From Campylobacterota bacterium (GTDB lineage Bacteria > Campylobacterota > Campylobacteria > Campylobacterales > Sulfurovaceae), in the NCBI GenBank assembly GCA_013607775.1, contig VCAW01000077.1, forward strand, positions 1 through 39,189: a stretch of DNA of 39,189 nt, written 5' to 3'. Under the pieces are notes generated by a model. The model saw only the letters and a program-made list of their open reading frames with translations, was not told the origin of the DNA and did not search any database. The stretch's first letter is position 1, and each line of letters opens with the position of its first letter. Positions 16,384-24,750 of the stretch are shown here, piece after piece. A program made the position numbers and the translations under genes.

Positions 16384-17595
16384 ATGACTTTAGATACCCA
16401 AGCATTGGTGGAAAAATATGGGACACCATTGTATGTATATGATTTTGATTATATTGAAAACAGATATACCACACTTAAAGATGCTTTTGCAGGAAAAAAA
16501 TCGATTATTAATTATGCAGTAAAGGCAAATTCGAACCTTTCTGTTATTGCACATTTGGCTAAACTAGGAGCTGGTGCAGACTGTGTGAGCATTGGTGAAG
16601 TAAACCGTGCGCTTACAGCATGTGTAGATAAGTATAAAATTATCTTCTCTGGAGTAGGGAAGCGTGATGATGAGATACGTGAAGCTTTGCAAAAAGATAT
16701 TCTTATGCTTAACCTTGAGAGTGAAGCTGAGATGAAACGTGTAGAGTTGGTAGCAAAAGAGCTTGGGAAAGAGGCCCGTATCTCTATTCGTGTCAATCCA
16801 AACATTGATCCACAGACACATCCATACATCTCTACGGGACTGCATGAAAATAAATTTGGTGTAGAGATAGATATGGCAAAACGTATGTATATTTATGCCA
16901 ATAAATCAGAATTTCTTAATCCTATAGGAATTCACTTTCATATAGGTTCTCAGCTTACAAAACTCTCACCTATTCAAGAGTCTGCACAAATTGTTGCTGA
17001 TTTGGTACGTTCACTTAAAGCCATCAAAATAGATATTAAATTCTTTGATGTAGGTGGAGGGATTGGTGTCGTGTATGATGATGAGGTAACTATTTCAGCA
17101 AGTGAATATACACAAGCCATTTTCCAAGCAACCAAAGGTTTGGATGTGACACTGCTTTGTGAACCTGGTCGTTACATGGTAGCCAATGCAGGTGCATTTT
17201 TTACAAAAGTATTGTATGAAAAAAATAATGACGGTAAACGTTTTGTTATCGTAGATGGTGGGATGAATGATCTTATAAGACCTAGTCTTTACAATGCTTA
17301 CCACAAGATAGAAGCTGTAGGTGTAGAAGGTGAGAAGTCACCGGCAGATGTGGTAGGACCAGTATGTGAGAGTGGTGATTTCTTTGGGAAAGATGTACCA
17401 CTTCCTGCGTTAGCACATAATGATATTATTGTCGTACAGTCTGCAGGTGCATACGGCTTTACTATGGCATCGAACTACAATACGCGTGCAAAACCAGCAG
17501 AGGTAGCATTGCAAGGTGGAGAAGACAGACTCATTCGCAAACGTGAAACATACGATGATCAGGTTAGATTAGAATTAGAGTATTTACAACAGTAA
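16384..17595 (+). CDS. lysA: Diaminopimelate decarboxylase
   Basis: LysA decarboxylates meso-diaminopimelate to L-lysine with pyridoxal phosphate. The 403-residue protein is a fold-type III enzyme: the PLP lysine is K47 in YAVKANSN, the phosphate-binding glycine loop is DVGGGIGV, and HFHIGSQ lies before it. EPGRYMVANAG and CESGDFFGKD (the Cys from the other subunit) are also present. It is the first gene after a probable promoter and leads into pheA with a 9-nt gap. The HAD gene I recall between lysA and pheA in C. jejuni is missing. Confidence 0.97.
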   Translation: MTLDTQALVEKYGTPLYVYDFDYIENRYTTLKDAFAGKKSIINYAVKANSNLSVIAHLAKLGAGADCVSIGEVNRALTACVDKYKIIFSGVGKRDDEIREALQKDILMLNLESEAEMKRVELVAKELGKEARISIRVNPNIDPQTHPYISTGLHENKFGVEIDMAKRMYIYANKSEFLNPIGIHFHIGSQLTKLSPIQESAQIVADLVRSLKAIKIDIKFFDVGGGIGVVYDDEVTISASEYTQAIFQATKGLDVTLLCEPGRYMVANAGAFFTKVLYEKNNDGKRFVIVDGGMNDLIRPSLYNAYHKIEAVGVEGEKSPADVVGPVCESGDFFGKDVPLPALAHNDIIVVQSAGAYGFTMASNYNTRAKPAEVALQGGEDRLIRKRETYDDQVRLELEYLQQ

Positions 17596-17604
17596 AGGAC
17601 AGAT

Positions 17605-18672
17605 ATGACTTTGGACGATCTAAGATTAAAAATTGACAGCCTTGATGATACACTTTTAAAGCTCTACAATGAGCGTATGGAACTTGTACATCAAGTAGGT
17701 GAACTTAAGAACACAACAGGTGCACCTATCTATCGTCCTGAGAGAGAACAGGCTATTTTAAATCGTCTTAAAACACGAAACAAAGAGTCAAATGGTAAAT
17801 TGACCGATGCTGCCATAGATGCACTCTTTTTAGAGATGTTTGCAGTAGCTCGTAATCTTGAGCTCCCTGAAGGTGTAGCATTTTTAGGACCAGAAGCGAG
17901 TTTCACCCATCAAGCTGCAGAGAGTAAGTTTGGTGCCATGTCAGCATATATTCCTATGGCATCGATACAAGGCATCTTTCGTGAAGTAGCTAAAGGCACA
18001 GCAAAATTTGGTGTGATACCTATCGAAAATTCCTCGAATGGCATTGTGAGTGATACGATTAACTGTTTGGATGAATATGATCTTAAAATCATCGCAGAAG
18101 TAATGATAGATGTACATTTTGCTTTTGCTACTTTGTCTGAAGATATTAAACAGATTAAAAAGATTTACTCAAAAGATATTGCTTTTGGACAGTGTCGCCT
18201 GTTTTTACATGATTTAGGCTTGGATGATGTAGAGTTGGTTCCGGTAGAATCTACAGCAAAAGCGGCAAAACTTGCCGCAGAAGATGAAACTGCAGCAGCG
18301 CTTTGTCCTGCTATTGCAGCAAAACTCTATAACTTGCCTATACGCTTTAATAATATTGAGGACAATACGAACAATAGAACACGTTTTTTTATTATTAGTA
18401 ATTTTGAGAATGCACCTTCCGGAGATGATAAAACATCGCTGCTTGTAAGACTCTCAAACAGACCAGGTTCACTGGTTGATTTTTTAAATCACTTTGAAGA
18501 GGCAGATGTGAATTTAACAAAGATTAAATCTCATATTGTTGAAGGGGAATCTATCTTTTTTATTGAGTTTCATGGACATAAGGATGATGAGAATGTTAAG
18601 CCGATTTTAGAAAAATTAAAAGATGAAATTAAAGTATTGGGCTCTTATGTTCGAGAAACTGATGACGTCTAA
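17605..18672 (+). CDS. pheA: Bifunctional chorismate mutase/prephenate dehydratase
   Basis: This P-protein makes phenylpyruvate from chorismate. Residues 1 to about 88 form an AroQ-type chorismate mutase (LRLKIDSLDDTLLKLYNERMELVHQVG), about 93-270 the prephenate dehydratase (VAFLGPEASFTHQAA, IPIENSSNGIV, NRTRFFII), and about 278-355 the ACT domain that binds phenylalanine for feedback (SLLVRLSNRPGSLVDFL). GPxxS/T and the TRF motif of the dehydratase are intact. The downstream aminotransferase HisC could also transaminate phenylpyruvate, as HisC-like enzymes do in some bacteria; that is a guess from position. Confidence 0.97.
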   Translation: MTLDDLRLKIDSLDDTLLKLYNERMELVHQVGELKNTTGAPIYRPEREQAILNRLKTRNKESNGKLTDAAIDALFLEMFAVARNLELPEGVAFLGPEASFTHQAAESKFGAMSAYIPMASIQGIFREVAKGTAKFGVIPIENSSNGIVSDTINCLDEYDLKIIAEVMIDVHFAFATLSEDIKQIKKIYSKDIAFGQCRLFLHDLGLDDVELVPVESTAKAAKLAAEDETAAALCPAIAAKLYNLPIRFNNIEDNTNNRTRFFIISNFENAPSGDDKTSLLVRLSNRPGSLVDFLNHFEEADVNLTKIKSHIVEGESIFFIEFHGHKDDENVKPILEKLKDEIKVLGSYVRETDDV

Positions 18673-18696
18673 AAAATTAAAAATTAAGAGTTAAAA

Positions 18697-19791
18697 ATGA
18701 GATATAACAAAGTACTTGAAAATATAAAAACATATGAGGCAGGAAAGCCTATAGAGCTTGTAGTACGTGAATTTGGGATTGCCCCAGAAGATGTGGTCAA
18801 GCTTGCATCCAATGAAAACCCAATAGGTACAAGTCCTGCAGTAAAACAAGCTATCATCGATAATGCAGGAAAAGCACATCTTTATCCTGATGATTCTATG
18901 TTTGAACTCAAGGCTGCGTTGGCTTCAAAGTATACAGTGAATGAAAGTAACATTATCATCGGAGCAGGGTCAGACCAAGTATTGGAGTTTATCTCCCGTG
19001 CAGTGTTGGATGAAAATTCATCTGTACTTATGTCAGCAGTAACCTTTGCTATGTATGAAATATATGCAAAACAAATGGGAGCAAAGATATACAGAACAGC
19101 AAGCTATGCACACAAATATGATGAGTTTATGGAAGCATACGAGATGCATAAACCAAAGATTATCTACCTCTGTACACCGAACAACCCGACAGGGGATGCT
19201 ACGAGTAAAGAAGAGGTACTCAAAATCATCAATGCTGTAGATAAAGAGACATTGATTGTGGTAGATGGTGCCTATATGGAATATGCTGCAGCTAAGGATA
19301 GTACATATGCTATAGAGCCAAATGACATACTTGGCTTCCCAAATGTGATTTATCTGGGTACCTTCTCTAAAGCTTATGGACTTGGTGGTATGCGTGTTGG
19401 GTATGGTATCGCTAACAGTGAGATGATAGAGCAACTTTACAAAATGAGACCACCATTTAATATCTCTACACTTTCACTTGCAGCTGCGATTGAGGCGTGT
19501 AAAGATGAAAATTTTGTTAATGAGTCTATTGTTTTACACCAAGAACAGATACAACGTTATGAAACCTTTGCCAAAGAGAATGGATTTACGTATATTGAGA
19601 GCTATACAAACTTTATTACCTATCTATTTGCTGATGACATGGATTCGACAAAGATAGCAGATGACTTGCTAAAACGAGGTGTTATCATACGTAACCTTGC
19701 TTCTTATGGAATGAATGCTATGCGTATCACTGTAGGTACAGCCAATCAGAATGATGTATTCTTTAAACACTTTTTGGAAGTCATCGCTTGA
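18697..19791 (+). CDS. hisC: Histidinol-phosphate aminotransferase
   Basis: HisC transfers an amino group from glutamate to imidazole-acetol phosphate in histidine synthesis. The 364-residue fold-type I enzyme has [40 protein letters not shown], and the PLP lysine near residue 225 in [17 protein letters not shown]. No other his gene is in the window. It lies after pheA with 24 nt between, and its TGA overlaps the TTG start of the next small gene. Broad aromatic or histidinol-phosphate specificity cannot be told from sequence alone. Confidence 0.94.
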   Translation: MRYNKVLENIKTYEAGKPIELVVREFGIAPEDVVKLASNENPIGTSPAVKQAIIDNAGKAHLYPDDSMFELKAALASKYTVNESNIIIGAGSDQVLEFISRAVLDENSSVLMSAVTFAMYEIYAKQMGAKIYRTASYAHKYDEFMEAYEMHKPKIIYLCTPNNPTGDATSKEEVLKIINAVDKETLIVVDGAYMEYAAAKDSTYAIEPNDILGFPNVIYLGTFSKAYGLGGMRVGYGIANSEMIEQLYKMRPPFNISTLSLAAAIEACKDENFVNESIVLHQEQIQRYETFAKENGFTYIESYTNFITYLFADDMDSTKIADDLLKRGVIIRNLASYGMNAMRITVGTANQNDVFFKHFLEVIA

Positions 19792-20006
19792 AAAAAGTAG
19801 TTGTGGTAAAAGCATCTGAAGTAAAAGTGACCCCTTTTGTATTGGATGATTTTATGCAAGTTAAGCAGATGCATGGTAGTATGACTAAAATTACAAAAAA
19901 ATCCCTAAAACATTTAGCCGATGATTTGGGACTTTCATACGATGACAAACAGATTGGTTTTACTAAAAAACTGATAACGGCATATTTAGAAAGACAGGTA
20001 AGATGA
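19788..20006 (+). CDS. Small unknown protein between hisC and dxs
   Basis: The 72-residue basic protein is not one I recognise. It has no signal peptide, membrane helix or cysteine. The visible parts are a beta-like start ([18 protein letters not shown]) and a helical C-terminal half ([30 protein letters not shown]). It starts with TTG overlapping the hisC TGA by 4 nt and ends overlapping the dxs start (ATGA), which strongly supports real translation. In C. jejuni I recall fliF-fliG-fliH at this place, so it may be what replaced or outlived them. Not obviously a remnant of any of the three. Confidence 0.65.
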   Translation: MKKVVVVKASEVKVTPFVLDDFMQVKQMHGSMTKITKKSLKHLADDLGLSYDDKQIGFTKKLITAYLERQVR

Positions 20007-21805
20007 TGAACATAAAAGCACGTTCCATAGAAGAGTTGAATACCCTTGCAGAAGAGATTAGACAAAAGATACTTGAGACTGTAAGTAAAAATGGTGGACA
20101 TCTCTCTTCAACTATGGGAGCAACCGATTTGATTGTTGCGATGCATAAAGTGTTTGATGTAGAAAAAGATCCTTTTATTTTTGATGTAAGTCACCAAGCC
20201 TATGCGCATAAACTATTGACTGGACGTTGGGAAGAGTTTCATACGCTACGTCAGTTTGACGGTATCTGTGGCTACACCAAACCTAAAGAGTCAAAGTATG
20301 ACTACTATGTTGCCGGGCATAGTTCTACTTCTATCTCGTTAGCTGTAGGTGCAGCAAAGGCGATAGCTTTAAAAGGAGAAGATAGAGTACCTGTAGCATT
20401 TATAGGTGATGGCTCTATGTCTGCTGGTATGGTCTATGAAGCACTCAATGAACTTGGAGACAGAAAGTACCCTGTAGTCATCATTTTAAATGACAATGAA
20501 ATGAGTATTGCTAAACCTATTGGGGCTATTTCAAAGCTATTGTCTCAAACGATGGCAGGTTCTTTTTACCAAAGCTTTAAAGGCAAGGTTGAGAAAGTAC
20601 TTGAGCATTTCCCTGAAAGTGCTACCTATATGGCAAAACGCTTTGAAGAGTCCTTTAAACTGATTACCCCAGGCATCTTGTTTGAAGAGATGGGTATCAA
20701 GTATATAGGCCCTGTAGATGGACACAATATTGAATCTTTGATAGAGACGATGGAGGTTGCCAAAGCTTTAGGTGAACCTGTGATTATTCATGCACAGACC
20801 ACTAAGGGTAAAGGTTATGAAATAGCAGAAGGAAGCAAAGAGCATTGGCATGGCGTGAGTGCTTTTGATCTCAAAACCGGTATGGCGCCTAAAAAAGATG
20901 GTGCGAAGTCTGCAACTGCTATTTTTTCAGAAACACTTGTTCAAATGGCAGATGAAGATGAAAAAATTGTAGGTGTTACAGCCGCTATGCCATCGGGTAC
21001 TGGTATGACAGCAGTGATGGAAAAATATCCAGAAAGTTTCTGGGATGTAGCGATTGCTGAACAGCATGCAGTTACCTCTATGGGTCCCTTGGCAAAAGAA
21101 GGGTTTAAACCTTTTTGTACGATTTACTCAACCTTTTTGCAACGTGGTTTTGATCAGGTGATACATGATATTGCTCTTATGGATTTAGGTGTGGCATTTG
21201 CAATGGATAGAGCAGGTATCGTAGGTGAAGATGGAGAGACACATCAAGGAGCATTTGATATCTCTTATTTAAGAGGTATCCCTAATATGACACTACTTGC
21301 TCCGTACAATGAAACAACCATGAAACTTTGTATGGCATTTGCAAAAGAGTATAACCATCCTTGTGCTTTCAGATACCCAAGAGGTGCTTTTTTGGCAGAG
21401 GACTGTGAAAGTCCAGCGTATGAACTAGGTAAATCTGTTTTACTTCAAGAGGGTGATGAAATACTCTTTATTGGGTATGGTAACGGTGTAGGACGTGCCC
21501 AAAAGGTGGCTGAGCTTGTTGAAGCCAAAGTGGCTATCTTGGATTTACGTTTTGTGAAGCCACTAGATGTTGAGATGCTAGTGAACTTGAGTAAAAAGTA
21601 TAAAAAGTGGTTTGTTTTTTCAGACTCGGTAAAAAGGGCGGGTGTAGGTTCTGCAGTGTTAGAGTGCTTGAGTGAAAACGAGATACAAGATGTTTCATTA
21701 ACCTCGTTTGAGTATGATGATGCTTTTATTACCCATGGTAATACGAAGTTGGTTGAAGAGAGTTTAGGTTTATTGCCTGAACAATTGGCAAAAAGAATAG
21801 TGTAG
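20003..21805 (+). CDS. dxs: 1-Deoxy-D-xylulose-5-phosphate synthase
   Basis: Dxs joins pyruvate and glyceraldehyde-3-phosphate, with thiamine diphosphate, as the first step of the MEP isoprenoid pathway. The 600-residue protein has GGHLSSTMGATDL, FDVSHQAYAHKLLTGR, the ThDP-binding GDGSMSAGMVYEALNELG...LNDNEMSI, YIGPVDGH, the catalytic Glu in AIAEQHAVTSM, and DRAGIVGEDGETHQG. Like other Campylobacterota forms it is shorter than E. coli Dxs (620). Two adjacent ATGs exist (20003 and 20006); the first overlaps the stop of the small gene upstream. A palindromic repeat lies 3 nt after the stop. Confidence 0.97.
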   Translation: MMNIKARSIEELNTLAEEIRQKILETVSKNGGHLSSTMGATDLIVAMHKVFDVEKDPFIFDVSHQAYAHKLLTGRWEEFHTLRQFDGICGYTKPKESKYDYYVAGHSSTSISLAVGAAKAIALKGEDRVPVAFIGDGSMSAGMVYEALNELGDRKYPVVIILNDNEMSIAKPIGAISKLLSQTMAGSFYQSFKGKVEKVLEHFPESATYMAKRFEESFKLITPGILFEEMGIKYIGPVDGHNIESLIETMEVAKALGEPVIIHAQTTKGKGYEIAEGSKEHWHGVSAFDLKTGMAPKKDGAKSATAIFSETLVQMADEDEKIVGVTAAMPSGTGMTAVMEKYPESFWDVAIAEQHAVTSMGPLAKEGFKPFCTIYSTFLQRGFDQVIHDIALMDLGVAFAMDRAGIVGEDGETHQGAFDISYLRGIPNMTLLAPYNETTMKLCMAFAKEYNHPCAFRYPRGAFLAEDCESPAYELGKSVLLQEGDEILFIGYGNGVGRAQKVAELVEAKVAILDLRFVKPLDVEMLVNLSKKYKKWFVFSDSVKRAGVGSAVLECLSENEIQDVSLTSFEYDDAFITHGNTKLVEESLGLLPEQLAKRIV

Positions 21806-21807
21806 CA

Positions 21808-21857
21808 CTTCGACAGGCTCAGTGACCAAATAGTGTTGGTGGCTGAGCCTGTCGAAG
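21808..21857. repeat. Palindromic repeat, intergenic copy (perfect 15-bp arms)
   Basis: CTTCGACAGGCTCAG at 21808-21822 and its exact reverse complement at 21843-21857 enclose a 20-nt loop in which ACCA and TGGT can pair further. It starts just after dxs and could also help end transcription, though no T-run follows. The same arms recur in mfd, folC and dnaX. Confidence 0.9.
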
Positions 21858-21866
21858 CCTATGGAT

Positions 21867-21898
21867 TTAAATAAGTATCTTTAAAGATATTTATTTAA
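21867..21898. promoter_or_regulatory. metK: 32-nt uninterrupted palindrome before metK
   Basis: TTAAATAAGTATCTTT is followed directly by AAAGATATTTATTTAA. The two 16-nt halves are reverse complements except for one G/T position, with no loop. It lies 38 nt before the metK ATG. The symmetry suits an operator for a dimeric regulator; as RNA it could form a loopless stem. It does not look like a known SAM riboswitch. Role unproven. Confidence 0.6.
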
Positions 21899-21936
21899 GT
21901 TCAGTGACAGTGAACAAAATAACAAAGGATTCAAAA

Positions 21937-23094
21937 ATGGCTAACCAATACATTTTTACAAGTGAATCAGTAACCGAAGGTCATCCAGATAAAATGGCTG
22001 ATCAGATCTCAGATGCTATATTAGATTATATCATCGCAAGAGATCCACAAGCAAGAGTGGCTTGTGAGACGTTAGTGAGCAATGGTTTTTGTGTTATCGC
22101 AGGAGAACTAAAAACAACAGCGTATGCACCGATGCAAGAGATTGCAAGAGAGGTGATAAAAGAGATAGGCTATACCGATGCTATGTATGGGTTCGATTAC
22201 CGTAGTGCAGGTGTACTTAATGGTATAGGGGAACAAAGCCCAGATATCAATCAAGGTGTAGATCAAGAAGATGGTGAAATCGGTGCAGGAGACCAAGGAC
22301 TTATGTTCGGGTATGCTTGTAAAGAGACACCAGAGCTTATGCCACTACCTATCTCCCTAGCGCATAAAATTACTGCAAAACTTGCAGAAGTTCGTAAAAA
22401 TGGTACTGTCCCGTTCTTACGTCCAGATGGTAAAGCACAGGTCTCTGTGAAGTATGTAGATGGAAAACCAGTGTCGATTGATACGATTGTGGTTTCTACG
22501 CAACACCATGATAATGTTACTTTGGAACAAGTACAAAAAGCTGTACTTGAAGAGGTCATTAAAGCGGTAATTCCAGCAGAGCTAATGCATGATGATATCA
22601 CTTATCACATTAACCCAACAGGGCGTTTTGTGATTGGTGGACCTCAAGGTGATGCAGGACTTACGGGTAGAAAAATTATTGTAGACACTTATGGTGGCTC
22701 TTGTCCTCATGGGGGAGGCGCTTTTTCTGGTAAAGATCCTACAAAAGTTGACCGCAGTGCAGCTTATGCAGCCAGATATGTGGCTAAAAACCTAGTAGCA
22801 GCAGGAGCTTGTGAAAAAGCGACACTTCAGATAGCCTATGCAATTGGTGTAGCAAAACCAGTTTCGATTTATGTAGATACACACGGTACAGCCAATGTAG
22901 ATGAAGCAAAAATTACTGATTGTGTAGCAGCACTTTTTGATCTGACACCTAAGGGTATTATGGAAGAGCTTGATTTGTTAAGACCTATCTATAAAAAAAC
23001 AGCAGCCTATGGACATTTTGGTCGAGAAGACGAAGATTTTACCTGGGAAAAAACACCAAGAGTTGAAGAGATTAGAAGTTATTTGGGACTTTAA
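21937..23094 (+). CDS. metK: S-adenosylmethionine synthetase
   Basis: MetK makes SAM from methionine and ATP, feeding methyltransferases such as RsmG. I set the start at the ATG at 21937 because AAAGGA lies 7 nt upstream and the protein then begins [19 protein letters not shown], as in the family; a GTG 33 nt upstream would add 11 unmatched residues. The 385-residue protein has [25 protein letters not shown] and [19 protein letters not shown], the ATP and metal loops, and ends near YGHFGRED. A terminator follows. Confidence 0.97.
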   Translation: MANQYIFTSESVTEGHPDKMADQISDAILDYIIARDPQARVACETLVSNGFCVIAGELKTTAYAPMQEIAREVIKEIGYTDAMYGFDYRSAGVLNGIGEQSPDINQGVDQEDGEIGAGDQGLMFGYACKETPELMPLPISLAHKITAKLAEVRKNGTVPFLRPDGKAQVSVKYVDGKPVSIDTIVVSTQHHDNVTLEQVQKAVLEEVIKAVIPAELMHDDITYHINPTGRFVIGGPQGDAGLTGRKIIVDTYGGSCPHGGGAFSGKDPTKVDRSAAYAARYVAKNLVAAGACEKATLQIAYAIGVAKPVSIYVDTHGTANVDEAKITDCVAALFDLTPKGIMEELDLLRPIYKKTAAYGHFGREDEDFTWEKTPRVEEIRSYLGL

Positions 23095-23100
23095 TTGTGT

Positions 23101-23122
23101 AAAAAGAGAATGCCTCTTTTTT
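23101..23122 (+). terminator. Probable intrinsic terminator after metK
   Basis: AAAAAGAG, loop AATGC, CTCTTTTTT, starting 7 nt after the metK stop. The T-run forms part of the stem, so this works as a stem plus U-tract; being A-rich on the other side it may also act for the opposite strand. Confidence 0.65.
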
Positions 23123-23180
23123 GCACATTGATTTTAGAGTTTTTAAAGTATTTTTTAAAAATCTTTAGCTATAGTTTGGG

Positions 23181-23186
23181 TATATT
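23181..23186 (+). promoter_or_regulatory. Candidate -10 for the ferredoxin gene
   Basis: TATATT, preceded by GTTTGGG and about 18 nt before the ribosome binding site AAAGGAAAG of the ferredoxin gene. No clear -35. Confidence 0.35.
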
Positions 23187-23204
23187 TAAATAAAAGGAAA
23201 GAAA

Positions 23205-23570
23205 ATGGCAGTAATTATTAATGATACTTGTATCAACTGTGCAGCATGTATTGACGAATGTCCAGTGGAAGCAATTGTAGATGAGGATGATAATCCAACG
23301 GGTGAGGAGTACTACTATGTATATCCTGATAAATGTGTTGAGTGTGTAGATCACTTTGATTCTCCAGCATGTGCGGAAGCATGTCCAACTGAAGACTGTA
23401 TTACTTGGGATCTTCCATTTACAGCAGAGCATAAAGCACACTTCTGTGAAGGTGAAAACTACCTTGACGAGAAAGCATATGTATGTGAAAATGCTGATGC
23501 TGAAATGCCAATGAGAGATGATATCTCAATTGAAGACAGACAAGCAAAAAGATCAGTAGTAGAAGAATAA
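23205..23570 (+). CDS. 2[4Fe-4S] ferredoxin, Campylobacterota type
   Basis: The 121-residue protein has one regular cluster motif, C9xxC12xxC15xxxC19P, and a second, C44xxC47x8C56xxxC60P, with the 8-residue spacer typical of the long-spacer (Alvin type) ferredoxins. These carry electrons at very low potential, for instance for pyruvate or 2-oxoglutarate:ferredoxin oxidoreductases. The protein is longer than simple clostridial ones: an acidic C-terminal extension of about 50 residues adds C65, C81 and C94. The charge is strongly negative. In C. jejuni a ferredoxin is likewise next to ndk. It appears to be a single-gene transcript between two terminators. Confidence 0.9.
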   Translation: MAVIINDTCINCAACIDECPVEAIVDEDDNPTGEEYYYVYPDKCVECVDHFDSPACAEACPTEDCITWDLPFTAEHKAHFCEGENYLDEKAYVCENADAEMPMRDDISIEDRQAKRSVVEE

Positions 23571-23586
23571 TCACTACAATCTTCCG

Positions 23587-23607
23587 GAGACTGCCATCAG
23601 CAGTCTC
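23587..23607 (+). terminator. Hairpin after the ferredoxin gene
   Basis: GAGACTGC, loop CATCA, GCAGTCTC: a perfect 8-bp stem 16 nt after the stop. The T-run after it is weak, so termination may be partial. Confidence 0.6.
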
Positions 23608-23660
23608 TCTGCACTCATAATACTCTCCAAAAAATTTCAACTTAATTTAATACTTTTTTA

Positions 23661-23668
23661 GATAAAAT
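23661..23668 (+). promoter_or_regulatory. ndk: Candidate -10 for ndk-DUF177-rpmF-plsX
   Basis: GATAAAAT after TTTTTTA, the same string as before lysA. It would give a 5' untranslated region of about 85 nt before ndk, in which two 10-nt direct repeats sit. Confidence 0.5.
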
Positions 23669-23705
23669 TCCGCCCGAATACTATCCTCATAATAGTGTTG
23701 CCTTG

Positions 23706-23731
23706 TAATTATTGGCACATATAATTATTGG
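23706..23731 (+). repeat. Direct repeat TAATTATTGG x2 in the ndk leader
   Basis: Two exact copies (23706-23715 and 23722-23731), 16 nt start to start, lie between the probable promoter and the ndk start. They could bind a regulator or be a chance AT-rich duplication. Confidence 0.5.
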
Positions 23732-23759
23732 AAGTAAATAATCGCTTAGGAATATAAGT

Positions 23760-24173
23760 ATGGAACAAACATTATCAATCATTAAACCAGATGCAGTAGC
23801 AAAAAACGTTGTAGGTCAAATTTTGGCTAGATTTGAAGCAGCTAATCTTAGAATTGCAGCAACTAAAAAAATCAGACTAAGTAGAGTAGATGCTGAAGCA
23901 TTTTACGCTATTCACGCTGAAAGACCTTTCTTTAAAGACCTTGTAGACTTCATGATTTCTGGTCCAGTTGTAGTAACTGTACTTGAAGGTGAAAATGCAA
24001 TGCAAACTAACAGAGACCTTATGGGTGCTACAAATCCTGCAGATGCAGAAGCGGGTACTATTAGAGCTGATTTTGCAGACAGTATTGATGCAAATGCAGT
24101 ACATGGTTCTGACTCTGTTGAAAATGCAATTAATGAAATCAATTTCTTCTTTGCACAAAGAGAGATTAACTAA
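23760..24173 (+). CDS. ndk: Nucleoside diphosphate kinase
   Basis: Ndk moves phosphate from ATP to other nucleoside diphosphates through a phospho-histidine. The 137-residue protein has [15 protein letters not shown], the catalytic histidine H115 in NAVHGSDS, and the usual ATP site residues between. The length is standard. It heads the run ndk-DUF177-rpmF-plsX, matching Campylobacter order. No ribosome binding site of the GGAGG type is seen; GGAATATAAGT comes before the ATG. Confidence 0.97.
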   Translation: MEQTLSIIKPDAVAKNVVGQILARFEAANLRIAATKKIRLSRVDAEAFYAIHAERPFFKDLVDFMISGPVVVTVLEGENAMQTNRDLMGATNPADAEAGTIRADFADSIDANAVHGSDSVENAINEINFFFAQREIN

Positions 24174-24195
24174 TACAATTTAAGGAGTATTCCTT

Positions 24196-24570
24196 ATGAC
24201 AATTGTATTTGATAAGGTAGGTTCAACAGCAAAACCCATTGAATTAAGTTCAGAGGGGATTTTGCTTGAGGGAACTTTGAGAAAAAGTGGTTATCATCAA
24301 GTAACTTTAGATGCAGTATTAAGCGGTGATCTTGAGCTTGATTGTGACAGATGTGGTGACACATATGATTACAGTGTTGACTCAAAACTAACACTTAAAC
24401 TAAGCGATTTGGTTTCTGAAGATAAAGATGATTTAGATATAATTGAGTTTTTAGATGGCAAAATTGATATTTTGTACATATTAGAGAGCGAAATTAACGC
24501 ACTCAAGGGGACATATCATTATTGTGACAAATGTGACAACAATGATGAAGACTTTGAGATAGAATATTAA
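24196..24570 (+). CDS. DUF177 (YceD-like) protein
   Basis: The 124-residue protein belongs to the DUF177/YceD family, whose members lie beside rpmF almost everywhere and are linked to 23S rRNA maturation in plants and bacteria. Visible features are CDRCGD (C-x-x-C) in the middle, an acidic stretch (SEDKDDLDIIEFLDG), and CDKCDNNDED at the end, so two CxxC pairs could bind a metal. AAGGAG before the ATG is the ribosome binding site. It sits 22 nt after ndk and 15 nt before rpmF. Confidence 0.85.
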   Translation: MTIVFDKVGSTAKPIELSSEGILLEGTLRKSGYHQVTLDAVLSGDLELDCDRCGDTYDYSVDSKLTLKLSDLVSEDKDDLDIIEFLDGKIDILYILESEINALKGTYHYCDKCDNNDEDFEIEY

Positions 24571-24585
24571 ACAGAAGGATATAAC

Positions 24586-24747
24586 ATGGCAGTACCTAAG
24601 AGACGTGTGAGTCACACAAGAGCAGCGAAAAGAAGAACACATTACAAATTGACATTACCAATGCCTGTAAAAGATGCAGATGGAACATGGAGAATGCCTC
24701 ACCACATGAACATGACTACTGGTGAGTACAAAACAACTAAAGCGTAA
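24586..24747 (+). CDS. rpmF: Ribosomal protein L32
   Basis: The 53-residue protein begins [20 protein letters not shown] and ends [15 protein letters not shown], the standard L32 pattern. It has no zinc-binding cysteines, so it is the Cys-less (C-minus) form. AGAAGGATATAAC precedes the ATG. The DUF177-rpmF-plsX-fabH order is widely conserved and links ribosome and lipid synthesis. Confidence 0.96.
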   Translation: MAVPKRRVSHTRAAKRRTHYKLTLPMPVKDADGTWRMPHHMNMTTGEYKTTKA

Positions 24748-24750
24748 TTG

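Noticed and set aside
21867-21898. SAM riboswitch before metK
   Set aside because: Only one simple AT-rich palindrome is present, without the multi-helix pattern or pseudoknot of known SAM classes.
23587-23607. Small RNA after the ferredoxin gene
   Set aside because: Only a single 8-bp hairpin is present; a terminator explains it.
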